Assembly (NCBI GenBank): GCA_942493375.1
Contig: OW818698.1
Coordinates: 1,736,001-1,800,000, forward strand
From: G942493375 sp942493375
Lineage (GTDB): Bacteria > Armatimonadota > UBA5829
Reading direction: 5' to 3'
DNA: 64,000 bases
Within the stretch, counting starts at the first letter, position 1; every line of letters begins with the position of its first letter. The notes under the pieces were generated by a model that was not told where the DNA came from, did not search any database, and saw only the letters and a list, made by a program, of their open reading frames with translations. The translations under genes and the position numbers were made by a program. Positions 7,994 through 15,937 of the stretch are shown here, in pieces.

Positions 7994-8505
7994 GGATTGG
8001 TTCCTTTCGTATTTGCAGTCAACTTGATTCCATTATCTTTGAATGTCTTGAGGATATCAGCTTTCGGGAAAAATCCTACGTGACGATCTACTTCCTTACC
8101 CTTGGAATCGAAGAATATCTGAGTTGGAATTACGTTAATCTTGTATTTCCTGGCTACATCCTCATTTTTCCCAACATCAACAAACTCTACATTGAGCTTT
8201 CCTTTGTATTCTTTGGTAAGTTGTTCAAGTATCGGAGCCATCATCTTGCACGGAATGCATGTTGTGGAACCCAATTCCAGTAGTTTTGGCAAGGATTTAG
8301 CAACTGCAGGCTTTGAAGCTTTATCATTCTTTTTTACCTGAGGCTTTGGGGCTGTCTTGGATGTTTTGGACACTGTAGGGCAGCATGTATCTCCAGTTTT
8401 CACTTTTGCGGTTGACTTCTTAGCCGAACCATAAACTGGAGCATATACTCCTACAGCAATTATCAGAGAGGTAATTATCAGAGCCTTAAATGTATTCTTT
8501 ATCAT
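7990..8505 (-). CDS. Secreted or membrane-tethered thioredoxin-like protein
   Basis: A 171-residue protein. An N-terminal hydrophobic segment (about residues 8-26) acts as signal or anchor, then a Lys-rich linker with an isolated CC pair, then a thioredoxin fold from about residue 75. The active site is CIPC in STTCIPCKMMAPIL, with Thr where thioredoxin has Trp, and the cis-Pro segment INVIPTQIFFD is present. The ATG at 8505 is preceded by GGGAG. It is coupled to the Cys microprotein and then CcdA, so it is probably the extracytoplasmic acceptor of electrons from CcdA. Substrates are unknown. Confidence 0.83.
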   Translation of the reverse strand: MIKNTFKALIITSLIIAVGVYAPVYGSAKKSTAKVKTGDTCCPTVSKTSKTAPKPQVKKNDKASKPAVAKSLPKLLELGSTTCIPCKMMAPILEQLTKEYKGKLNVEFVDVGKNEDVARKYKINVIPTQIFFDSKGKEVDRHVGFFPKADILKTFKDNGIKLTANTKGTNP

Positions 8506-8602
8506 CAATATCTCCCATATCGCATCGGTTCTTCAAAAACACTATTGTCATTATACTAAATCTGCGAGTTACCGGATAGGTATAGTCATGGATACGGCTC
8601 AT

Positions 8603-8914
8603 TTAACGGATGAGTTCCATTTTTTCATCGGCATTGGATTTCATTACTGCTTCTATACAACCAAAGAAGTTCGTTATACAGGGGACACGAAGACTATAGA
8701 ACACCTGCTGCCCCACCTTACGGTCCCCTACTATTCCTGCTTCTTTCATAAGCGACAAGTGCTTCGAGACAGTTGAAATATCCGACCCCACCAGCTCCTG
8801 CAACTTACATACACACTGTTCACCCTCTGCCAGCGCATCAACCATCATAAGTCGACTGGGGTGTGCTAAAGCCTTTATTATCTTCGCTCTCTCTTCGTAT
8901 ACTCGTTTGTTCAT
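8603..8914 (-). CDS. ArsR-family metalloregulator 2
   Basis: A winged-helix protein of about 103 residues with QCVCKLQELVG, again a CVC metal site, and the recognition helix DISTVSKHLSLM. Further cysteines (VPCITNFFGC) lie in the C-terminal half. I take ATG 8914 as start; AAGGA is about 14 bases upstream, and an in-frame TTG at 8926 has no room for a binding site. It divides the ProC-like/DGC genes from the thioredoxin/CcdA genes. It may control either its own block or the palindromic promoter at 10175-10212. It is clearly diverged from ArsR 1, so the two probably sense different ligands or bind different operators. Confidence 0.85.
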   Translation of the reverse strand: MNKRVYEERAKIIKALAHPSRLMMVDALAEGEQCVCKLQELVGSDISTVSKHLSLMKEAGIVGDRKVGQQVFYSLRVPCITNFFGCIEAVMKSNADEKMELIR

Positions 8915-8949
8915 TTTGCAGTGCAATTCCTTATATCTGGTAACATGAC

Positions 8950-9729
8950 TTAACTAGTCAGCTTCTCATACAGTGCAGTTAGCTTGGTTTCGTATGCTGC
9001 TTTTATCCCTGCTTCTTCATCAGCCAAAGGCTTAACCGGAATCAAATCGATCACTGCAGCCTCAGACATGCCGGACTCAAACATTGTCTTGATAGCTCCA
9101 CCCAGCATATGCTTTATTCCCACTTCGGCTTCAACTTCACTCAGTCCAAAACTTAGCGCAAGCTTTTTCAACTCCGCCCACTGGAACCAGAAATAGGTAG
9201 GCCCCATAGCTGTAATCAAGGCATATGCTTCCAGGTTCTCATCCAATACTACTGGAGATTGCCCCAAAGGAGCCAACACTGACATCAGAGTGCTCTTGTC
9301 TTCATCCGTTAACGCAGATGCATATGCAATAGGGTTGTAGCCCGCACCAATCACCGAAGGTGCATTCGGAATCATTCTAGCGATTCTACCAAACCCTCCA
9401 AGTGCATTCATCAATTTAACAATAGTGAACTTCGGAGCAAGTGACACAAAAATCGCATTCTGCTGCAGCTTCGGAGCAATATCAGCCAGAACTGCCCCAA
9501 TCATTGGAGGATGCACTGCCAGAAATACAACATCACAGAGAGCAGGTCGGGTATTGTCATTAGGACTGATTTCGATTTCCGGAAAATCTGCCTGTAAAGC
9601 TTCAAGGCCATCCGTGTTCACATCGCTGAAAATTACATTCTGGTTCGATATCCCTGCCCGTTTATTCGCTTCCAGGAAAATCCGTGCAATTCTACCACCG
9701 CCGATAAAACCAATGCTCTTATTTGCCAT
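8950..9729 (-). CDS. ProC-like / F420-dependent-type NADP-binding reductase
   Basis: A 259-residue oxidoreductase. The N-terminal Rossmann motif GFIGGGRIA is followed by a helical C-terminal half resembling pyrroline-5-carboxylate reductase, with IPNAPSVIGAGY matching the substrate-side MPNxP region. ATG 9729 is chosen because GGAGG lies eight bases upstream. The gene is 40 bases downstream of the DGC-type protein. Being in an arsenic/redox block, it may not be proline biosynthesis; ProC-like proteins are occasionally carried in ars clusters. The substrate is unknown. Confidence 0.72.
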   Translation of the reverse strand: MANKSIGFIGGGRIARIFLEANKRAGISNQNVIFSDVNTDGLEALQADFPEIEISPNDNTRPALCDVVFLAVHPPMIGAVLADIAPKLQQNAIFVSLAPKFTIVKLMNALGGFGRIARMIPNAPSVIGAGYNPIAYASALTDEDKSTLMSVLAPLGQSPVVLDENLEAYALITAMGPTYFWFQWAELKKLALSFGLSEVEAEVGIKHMLGGAIKTMFESGMSEAAVIDLIPVKPLADEEAGIKAAYETKLTALYEKLTS

Positions 9730-9769
9730 AACAACTACCTCCATCTATTGATTCACAAGGCATATGCCA

Positions 9770-10147
9770 TTAATCACTGCCTAATCTTTTCTTACACTCA
9801 CCCATAACGAGCTCAATATCACTTTCACTGAGTGCAAAGTCATGGTTCTTCTCGATTCCAAGATCTGTCACTACAACATACTCATATCCACTCAAACCAG
9901 CAGCATCCATCGCTAACTTTGCGCAAGCCACGGGGCAGCCATCGACAACCAGGACTTTATCTGCACCCTCTACTGAAGCTACCATTCCACTGACATGCCC
10001 ACCAACACCGGCCAGGCAAAAAAACTTGCCCTGTTTCTCGATATCGAGTCTCTTGGCAACTTCATTGGTAATCTGCCCAACGTTAGAGGCACCAGAACAA
10101 GCCAGGATAGTCTTTACATCACCGCAACAACAGCAGTCATTCGCCAT
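9770..10147 (-). CDS. DGC-domain putative zinc-binding protein
   Basis: A 125-residue protein with an N-terminal cysteine run (DCCCCGD), then LACSGASNVGQITNEVAKRL and a DGCPVACAK motif, characteristic of the DGC-domain (putative zinc-binding) family. A C-terminal cysteine lies in GECKKRL. ATG 10147 has GGAG seven bases upstream. It is the first gene downstream of the strongest promoter in the window. The family has no firm function; it recurs near metal and sulfur redox genes. A metal or metalloid chaperone role is inferred. Confidence 0.75.
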   Translation of the reverse strand: MANDCCCCGDVKTILACSGASNVGQITNEVAKRLDIEKQGKFFCLAGVGGHVSGMVASVEGADKVLVVDGCPVACAKLAMDAAGLSGYEYVVVTDLGIEKNHDFALSESDIELVMGECKKRLGSD

Positions 10148-10174
10148 AACCACACTCCACCTGAAAGTATTTTG

Positions 10175-10212
10175 TTATTTGGCATTATAGCCAAATAATG
10201 CTAACATGTCAA
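10175..10212 (-). promoter_or_regulatory. Consensus sigma70 promoter with operator dyad over the -10
   Basis: On the minus strand there is a -35 TTGACA (10207-10212), a 17-base spacer and a -10 TATAAT (10184-10189). The -10 is framed exactly by perfect 9-base inverted arms, TTATTTGGC and GCCAAATAA (10175-10198). A perfect promoter needs a repressor; a dimer binding this dyad would cover the -10. The downstream gene is the DGC-type protein. The regulator is probably one of the two ArsR proteins, but the sequence differs from the ATATGC dyad at 6861-6880. Confidence 0.85.
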
Positions 10213-10239
10213 TAAAGTTGAGTACAAGGAGACTATATA

Positions 10240-10413
10240 GTGAATATCCAATTATCGGACCAGGATATCTTGAGAATAAAAGTCATCATGATGGACAAGG
10301 ACAAAGATGATGCTTTCCTGTTCATCAAAGACTGCATAATACCGGAAATTCAAAAACAGGAAAGCAAAACTATGATAAACCACCTGGATGGAGGTAAGGG
10401 ATCATTGTTTTGA
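10240..10413 (+). CDS. Small soluble protein, 57 residues, unknown
   Basis: Plus-strand frame from GTG (10240) to TGA (10411-10413), with a strong AAGGAG eight bases upstream. The product contains DKDKDDAFLFIKDCIIPEI followed by a charged tail ending LDGGKGSLF. It resembles short helical proteins annotated only as hypothetical in other bacteria. It is divergent from the DGC promoter, and its 3' end overlaps the convergent GH35 gene by 12 bases. The ribosome binding site and helix-like composition support it as real; no function can be given. Confidence 0.55.
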   Translation: MNIQLSDQDILRIKVIMMDKDKDDAFLFIKDCIIPEIQKQESKTMINHLDGGKGSLF

Positions 10414-12774
10414 AAGCACAACCTCATATTCCGGAATGAACCGGATGCTGTCGATTTGTGCGATCTCGTTTTTGTCGCTAAAGTCAGGTCTATGCTCTTC
10501 AGCTATGTATATAGGAGCATCTTTGCGTAGTGGCAGTATTTTCACAGTGATACCTTCTTCCAACACATCAGGAGCAAAACGAGATAGACCTATCTCCCAC
10601 GCTTTACCATTGTAAAAGTTGTCATTTATCAGCCTGTCTCCTATATAGGCCCTGGCAACATCACCTTTGTAGTCTATCTGCAGATATGCACTATGAATTC
10701 CGTCCAGAGCATCGGTTGGTATTGATATGTGCCACTCAGCTGCGCAATCGAAATCCGGATCATCGGGTGCTTGCGCTCTATCTGCCGGTCCAATCTTCAC
10801 TGGTCTTGCCGGACCAGCCTCTTTTACCTGCCGAATATCCACCACAATGTTCTTTGCAGGTACTGAAATCTTATAGTTTGTGCAGACTCCATCAGCATGC
10901 TCATCCAACTCTTCGCCATTCATAGACAATAGGTTCTTAGGTGCTGGAAAGACTGAGAAACTGACATTTGGGTCCAAGCTTTGCATCCTTATCGAATCAC
11001 CATCAAAAAGCACGGTTGCAGATGAGAGTATGAAACACTCCTGCTCATCAATTTCACCTTTATAGCATGAAAGGGCCTGATCCTGTGTCAGCACCAGCAT
11101 AGATGCATGCCTGCCATCAGCTGAATCCACCGAAAACACGCACCCGGTTCCAGGCCTGATATGCGAGATACGTATCGTATCGCTTTCCTGTGTAATCGAA
11201 TTGTGGACTCCGTGGATGCCCTGAATACTCTCGCGCTCGAAGGCGAATTCCGGGTCTATCCCATCAGGAGCAAAGAACACGTAGCAGGGATACTCCGGAT
11301 CAGCAATTTTGCAGATCAACTGTGCAGTCGAATACCTGAGCAGCGTTCCATTCATATCCAGATTCACCGGCCATATCGTATATGTATCTGCCGGGATGTC
11401 TGTCTGATATAGCGGTACACTGATTTCTCTATCAGTCAGCTTCAGCGAGAGCCGAACGTTCTTCTTGTCGGTTAAGCTTTCCACCCTCTGGTAGTTATTG
11501 ATAAACACAAACCCGCTCTCCCCATCCGATCTAGCAGACCAGCGCATAGTTTCTTTATCATCCAATCCAGCAGGCTGAATCTCCGGCATATACACAGGCA
11601 TAGTAGCAAGCTCCCTACCAAAGTCAGCAAGAAACATATGCAACAGCCTCAATGCGTGAAATGACTCCCTTACCTGCCCGAACTCTCCCAGAGGAGCCTG
11701 GAAATCATACGAAACAGCAGGTAGATCATTCGGATAACCTGTGTCCTGAGTCTCCTGAGTGTAGGAGAGCTTGCCTATCGGGTGCGATCCTCCATGATAC
11801 ATATAATAACCAGGTAGATTTGACCCTGAAGCCAGCTTAGATAGAGATATCGCAGCAACATCATCAGCAACAATATAAGGTCTGCGGTGGTAAGAGACCT
11901 GCATCCCTCCACCGGTTTCGCAAGTCGCAAAGGGGTATATTTCAGATGGAGAGGCACTTGCCGTTTCGTTTCGATCTATCTGGTCAGCGCCTATATTAGC
12001 ATCTTCCCGTATTGAAGAGATCATATAATTGGCGCGGCTGTCGCGGGACCAACTGGTAACTTCCAAATCCCAGAATGCATCCGGATACCCGCCAAACATA
12101 GGAATCACTTCATACTCCGGATACTTAGCTCCTCCCCAACCGGTCACCGTATACAGAGGTACTTCCATTCCGGATTCTATTGCAATATGTTTAAGCTTTA
12201 ACAGATGCTCAGGCTGATCAGTCAACTCATTGTCCAGTTGAATCCCAATAACCGGTCCGCCATCTTTCCAGAGCATCCCCTTGAGCTGGTCAGCAATCTG
12301 CTGGTACCATTTGACCACATATGCCAAATATACCGGATCATTACAGCGTGTCTGACAGCCTTTTGCCAGCAACCAGTCCGGAAGCCCACCATTTCGCGCT
12401 TCGCCGTGCACCCAGGGACCAAGCCTTGGATAACACAGCAGCCCATGCTTTGCACACATTTCAAAGAACCGCCTGATATCCCGATTGCCGGACCAGTCCC
12501 ACTCACATTCAATTTCCTCATGGTGGATCCAGAACAGGTATGTAGCAACAATATTTATCCCACCGGACTTAGCCTTGAGTATCTCATCTTCCCAGTCATC
12601 AGGGGCCATCCGCGAAAAGTGCATCTCCCCCATCACAGGCAGCCAGGGATTCCCATCCATAGTAAAGAACCGGCTATTAACGCCAATCTCTACCCCAAAA
12701 GGATTCCCCCCACCCATCCCCAAATGCCCGGACACAACAGGAGACACAGTTTTCGTAAGGTCAATTTCATACAT
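10402..12774 (-). CDS. GH35-type beta-galactosidase-like protein
   Basis: A 790-residue protein, no signal peptide, so probably cytoplasmic. The TIM barrel starts with GEMHFSRMAPDDWEDEI, then TYLFWIHHE, GPWVHGEARNGGLPDW (E125) and IGIQLDNEL (N182-E183). The last matches the NE acid/base motif of GH35, and the pattern follows the family layout (RxxxxxWxxxI, xTYxFWxxHE, GPxxxxExxxGGLPxWL). C-terminal beta-sandwich domains follow from about residue 400. ATG 12774 is chosen because AGGTG precedes it; an upstream in-frame codon lacks a site. It probably hydrolyses terminal beta-galactosides imported from outside. Confidence 0.82.
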   Translation of the reverse strand: MYEIDLTKTVSPVVSGHLGMGGGNPFGVEIGVNSRFFTMDGNPWLPVMGEMHFSRMAPDDWEDEILKAKSGGINIVATYLFWIHHEEIECEWDWSGNRDIRRFFEMCAKHGLLCYPRLGPWVHGEARNGGLPDWLLAKGCQTRCNDPVYLAYVVKWYQQIADQLKGMLWKDGGPVIGIQLDNELTDQPEHLLKLKHIAIESGMEVPLYTVTGWGGAKYPEYEVIPMFGGYPDAFWDLEVTSWSRDSRANYMISSIREDANIGADQIDRNETASASPSEIYPFATCETGGGMQVSYHRRPYIVADDVAAISLSKLASGSNLPGYYMYHGGSHPIGKLSYTQETQDTGYPNDLPAVSYDFQAPLGEFGQVRESFHALRLLHMFLADFGRELATMPVYMPEIQPAGLDDKETMRWSARSDGESGFVFINNYQRVESLTDKKNVRLSLKLTDREISVPLYQTDIPADTYTIWPVNLDMNGTLLRYSTAQLICKIADPEYPCYVFFAPDGIDPEFAFERESIQGIHGVHNSITQESDTIRISHIRPGTGCVFSVDSADGRHASMLVLTQDQALSCYKGEIDEQECFILSSATVLFDGDSIRMQSLDPNVSFSVFPAPKNLLSMNGEELDEHADGVCTNYKISVPAKNIVVDIRQVKEAGPARPVKIGPADRAQAPDDPDFDCAAEWHISIPTDALDGIHSAYLQIDYKGDVARAYIGDRLINDNFYNGKAWEIGLSRFAPDVLEEGITVKILPLRKDAPIYIAEEHRPDFSDKNEIAQIDSIRFIPEYEVVLSKQ

Positions 12775-12870
12775 ATAAACACCTGCCTGGAACACAAGAA
12801 ATAAAGGAGCCGGAAAATCACCAGTCCCTATATAATACTATAGCAAAGTAGAGGTGCCGACTACCCCTGT

Positions 12871-12922
12871 GACTTCACTCCCGACTTCACTCCCGACTTC
12901 ACTCCTGACTTCACTCCTGACT
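12871..12922. repeat. Tandem 12-base repeat array
   Basis: Four copies of GACTTCACTCC[CT] followed by the GACTTGTCCGG unit used in the neighbouring pseudogene. Read on the minus strand in the +1 frame relative to that gene, it encodes a repeating xSEV tetrapeptide, matching the TGQV/TGEV array inside the gene, yet it lies just after its stop. Confidence 0.75.
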
Positions 12923-13534
12923 TGTCCGGATTTGTAGACTCAAACCTTTTTCAGTCAACCGATACTTCTGCAAACGACTCTGGGGTTTGTCGGGAATGGT
13001 CCGCTCCAACAGGCCTTCATCCAAGAGATAATCAAGGTAATTGCGCTGAAATGTCTCTCGATGCTTTATCCCAGCAGCTATTTGGATATCAGTGCTCTTC
13101 AACGGTTCGTTCTTACATGCAGTTAATACTCGGCGAATCCACGGGTCGACTTGTCCGGTGACTTGTCCGGTGACTTCCCCTGTGACTTGTCCGGTGACTT
13201 GTCCGGTGACTTCCCCTGTGACTTGTCCGGATTTGCGTTTGATAGTCGTCTTGAATCCATCAGAGATTGAAAACTCCATCTCTGGAAGGCCGGCTTCACG
13301 GCATCTGCGAATCATGTCACCAGTGCCTGTCCCCATCCGTTCTATATACTTGGCAAGATAGAGCGGCTCAGCCAACAACGGATTTCCCGGGACCGATCCA
13401 TGGGGCTGCCGCAGTTTCTCTAGTGTAAGCGATGGAGGTAGAGTTCCTGGGTTCCACACTTCCAGGCGGTCGGAGAATAGCATCACCTGCACACTGCCAT
13501 TGCTGGTATAGTCGCGATGAGGATCGGTTACACT
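12911..13534 (-). pseudogene. 3' remnant of AAA_4/HATPase_c_4 (RecG-like) regulator
   Basis: An open stretch of 208 codons beginning straight after a stop at 13535-13537. Its first residues, TDPHRDYTSN then VQVMLFSDRLEVWNPG and YIERMGTGTGDMI, match the C-terminal half of the ATP-binding transcriptional regulator family with an AlbA_2 N-terminal domain. The N-terminal half is missing. The middle carries a TGQV/TGEV tetrapeptide array (about 13140-13240), a common feature of this family, followed by a winged-helix segment. A similar array downstream (12871-12922) is out of frame. The whole is a truncated gene, probably nonfunctional, abutting the 3' end of the SUKH gene. Confidence 0.8.
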
Positions 13535-14103
13535 TTACACACAACACTCTTCAGATACTCATAAAATGATGGTGCGATTTGGTCGACTTCATCAATTACA
13601 CCATCACAGAGTATATATTCGTGGTCCATCGCTACGATCGGGCAGTCTCCATTTGAAAAATGGTTCATATCGAAACACGCAGGATCATAGTTGACGCTTC
13701 CCGGATCCGGATTACCGAACTGAATATAACCTGCATTTGATAACACAGAATGAAGTGTTTGATCGCAAAAGATTCTCTCTCTAAGTTCATTATAGTCTGT
13801 GCCTTCAGGCGTGTTAGCAAAGAAAAGAATATTTCCGGCTTCGAACCGGGGAAAGATATACCTGGTTATTAGTGATCTATATGCCAGCGGAAACTTGTGT
13901 CCAATCCGCTGTTCGAGCGGTTCCACCCAATCCACATGGGCATATGGTTTTATCATCCAATCGGATTCCCCAAAATTACCTATTTCCCCCACTAAAACAC
14001 TCGGTGGGGTCTTGTCTAAATCAATAAAAATAGGCTCACGATATCCAGTGTTTATCTTTTCGACAAAACGATCCACCAAGTTATCAATCTCCGATATGTT
14101 CAT
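13528..14103 (-). CDS. SUKH (SMI1/KNR4) family protein
   Basis: A 191-residue protein. The core ...GHKFPLAYRSLITRYIFPRFEAGNI... and later FFANTPEGTDY match the SMI1/KNR4 (SUKH) fold, used in bacteria as toxin immunity proteins and in other regulatory roles. ATG 14103 overlaps the stop of the upstream amidohydrolase (ATGA), so they are coupled; a longer in-frame start 27 bases upstream is less likely. No toxin gene is beside it. Genomic partners are an amidohydrolase and a helical-repeat protein, so an immunity function is not supported here. Confidence 0.65.
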   Translation of the reverse strand: MNISEIDNLVDRFVEKINTGYREPIFIDLDKTPPSVLVGEIGNFGESDWMIKPYAHVDWVEPLEQRIGHKFPLAYRSLITRYIFPRFEAGNILFFANTPEGTDYNELRERIFCDQTLHSVLSNAGYIQFGNPDPGSVNYDPACFDMNHFSNGDCPIVAMDHEYILCDGVIDEVDQIAPSFYEYLKSVVCKV

Positions 14104-15164
14104 TCGGTAGCTCTCACAATTTTGTTCCACTCCGGAATCTGGTTTTTATGCGTTTGCTGCACTTTTCCCTTGTTGCCCCCATAGATATTTTCTGCTGTTC
14201 GCTGGCACAGGTTCAAACGGGCTGTCTCGCTGAGTTGATCCAGGAAGGGGTCATACCTTGCCATTTCCGGACCCAGCCTTTCAAACCGGGTTACCATGTC
14301 CGAGCCCAGGCATATACGGTCGCTGAAGCGTTCGGTTAGGGCTAGCCAGTCTTCAGAGGGCTTGCCATCCGGACATATTACTACATCGAAGATTATCCAC
14401 GCATAGTCCACATAGAGATTAGGATGTTCAGAGAGCAGGCGTTCAATCATCCGGTGATAGAAAGGCACATTGACCCTTCGAGATATTCCGCAGTGAGCAA
14501 GGATAAACCTGGTTCTAGGAAACTCACGGACTACTTCCTCAAACTCCCACAAATACGCTGGATGGTCGGCTTTCAACACTGAGGTCACGTTGTGGTGCAA
14601 CAAAACAGGCAGGTCGTGATCTGCAGCGAACTGGTAGACAGGCCAAAGAGCCGGATGGTTCGCCCGGGGTGCTTCACCATATGTCAGAGCAGTAAGGTCA
14701 TCGTGGCGCAGCAGGACTTCACCAATTCCGCTCCAGACTTCCGGATACTGAGCGTACATCCGCTCAATGTGCTTAATGCCATACCTGTCCACCGGGTTAA
14801 ACCCGCAGATCAGTGGATATAACCGATCCTGCGATTCAGCGGGGACTGAGCGGTACATCTCCGCAACCATCACATCTGTGCAGGAGTAGTAATAGCACCT
14901 GGAATCATCCGCCAGGTAGTAATCCGGCTGCTCCCTCTCCCAGGAAGCCCAGGTCTTGGTTACCGGCATCCCGAATATTACCGCCTTTTCGATATTGGCA
15001 CGGTCCATATGGTAGATTAATGCTTCTCCACCTGGTGTTTCCTGTATAAAGTTCACAACGTGCAGGTGGCCGTCAATCAGTGTATGTTTGCTTCCACTTA
15101 ATGGAGTCAGAGAACCTTTCTTTTCAGGATCACGAGACCATGTAGGTATGTTGCTGTTCGGCAT
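14100..15164 (-). CDS. Amidohydrolase_2 family metal-dependent hydrolase
   Basis: A 354-residue TIM-barrel hydrolase. Metal-site motifs in order: DGHLHV early, LLHHN in mid-chain, LAHCG, and LGSDM late, as in amidohydrolase family 2 (decarboxylases and lactonases such as ACMSD and 4-sulfomuconolactone hydrolase). GGAGGTG precedes the ATG, whose A is shared with the stop of the upstream gene (TAATG). The gene is coupled downstream to the SUKH gene. It probably acts on a cyclic or aromatic acid or a sugar lactone; the substrate is not given by sequence. Confidence 0.78.
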   Translation of the reverse strand: MPNSNIPTWSRDPEKKGSLTPLSGSKHTLIDGHLHVVNFIQETPGGEALIYHMDRANIEKAVIFGMPVTKTWASWEREQPDYYLADDSRCYYYSCTDVMVAEMYRSVPAESQDRLYPLICGFNPVDRYGIKHIERMYAQYPEVWSGIGEVLLRHDDLTALTYGEAPRANHPALWPVYQFAADHDLPVLLHHNVTSVLKADHPAYLWEFEEVVREFPRTRFILAHCGISRRVNVPFYHRMIERLLSEHPNLYVDYAWIIFDVVICPDGKPSEDWLALTERFSDRICLGSDMVTRFERLGPEMARYDPFLDQLSETARLNLCQRTAENIYGGNKGKVQQTHKNQIPEWNKIVRATE

Positions 15165-15919
15165 TATTTCACCTCCAGAAGCTTCAGTATACAGTCAGCT
15201 TCTTCAGTTTCCAGACGGTTCCAAAGATATTCCCAGTCTGTCTTATTTCTTATAAGTTTGCGTAACTGGTCTCCCGTATAATATTTAAGAAGTTGCTTGC
15301 TGATATCTTCAGGCAGTGCACGCAGCAGGCAGGCAAGGTCTCGCCCATTGCGAATCAAACGGACAATATGTTCCCAACCGATGATATCCAGCAGCGCAGT
15401 CTTGTTTTCCTGCAGGCTCAACAGCACCAGAGAGACTTCCTCACCAGTTGTAAAGAGAGAACTCACATATTCACTGCCCAGCAGCTCCAGGACCGTCATC
15501 TCTGAATCGCCATATATCCACTCCAGTATTTCAGCCAGTTCAAGAGGAGTCTGGATCAAGGTCTGCAGTCCGTTGGTGCCAAGGTTCTTTACAATTTCCA
15601 TCTCCACAGTATCATCCGACAGAAATGCCAGGATGTCGCGAAGCGCTGCAGCTTCCCTGATAATCCCAGGCAAACTCTGTCCCAGTGCCTTGATCAGAAA
15701 CAATTGATCCTCCGGAGCAAGCACTTTTAGAGTGGAGTACAGACCATTTGAGTCTGAAACAACCTCCGGCAAATGCCCAGCAAGCTGCTCCAGAACCTCC
15801 CGGTCATGATTTCCCTGTAAAACATCCAGCACTACTGCAAGATCGCGCCAGGTTCTGATAGTTGTAGTCTCGTTATCTATGCTTATTGGAAAACCAGTTT
15901 GAATAGTCTCAGTTTTCAT
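15164..15919 (-). CDS. Helical-repeat protein, about 34-residue units
   Basis: A 251-residue protein made of about seven degenerate units of 33-36 residues. Each unit has a pattern of roughly [DE]L-x2-[IVL]L-x2-L-x-E, then a helix ending near LG, then xxLxxLI. Clear units begin near residues 23, 59, 92, 127, 161, 194 and 228. The repeat predicts a right-handed alpha solenoid used for protein binding. No signal peptide, no catalytic motif. RBS GGAGGAGG is strong. It is coupled to the amidohydrolase by a TAATG overlap. I do not recognise a named family. Confidence 0.6.
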   Translation of the reverse strand: MKTETIQTGFPISIDNETTTIRTWRDLAVVLDVLQGNHDREVLEQLAGHLPEVVSDSNGLYSTLKVLAPEDQLFLIKALGQSLPGIIREAAALRDILAFLSDDTVEMEIVKNLGTNGLQTLIQTPLELAEILEWIYGDSEMTVLELLGSEYVSSLFTTGEEVSLVLLSLQENKTALLDIIGWEHIVRLIRNGRDLACLLRALPEDISKQLLKYYTGDQLRKLIRNKTDWEYLWNRLETEEADCILKLLEVK

Positions 15920-15937
15920 ATCTAATCCTCCTCCGTA

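Noticed and set aside
7990..8505. Thioredoxin as the direct reductant of ArsC
   Set aside because: It has an N-terminal hydrophobic signal or anchor and sits with CcdA, so it is probably extracytoplasmic, while ArsC is cytoplasmic.
8950..9729. Housekeeping proline biosynthesis (proC)
   Set aside because: The Rossmann and MPNxP-like features fit the superfamily, but the gene lies in a metal/redox operon with no proA or proB nearby, so I did not give the symbol.
13140..13240. Tandem short repeats that could look like a CRISPR array
   Set aside because: The units are coding tetrapeptide repeats (TGQV/TGEV) with no unique spacers of constant length, and no cas genes are nearby.
13528..14103. 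SUKH protein next to an ATP-binding regulator remnant as a defence or toxin-immunity locus
   Set aside because: No toxin, polymorphic cassette or nuclease is adjacent, and the gene is translationally coupled to an amidohydrolase.
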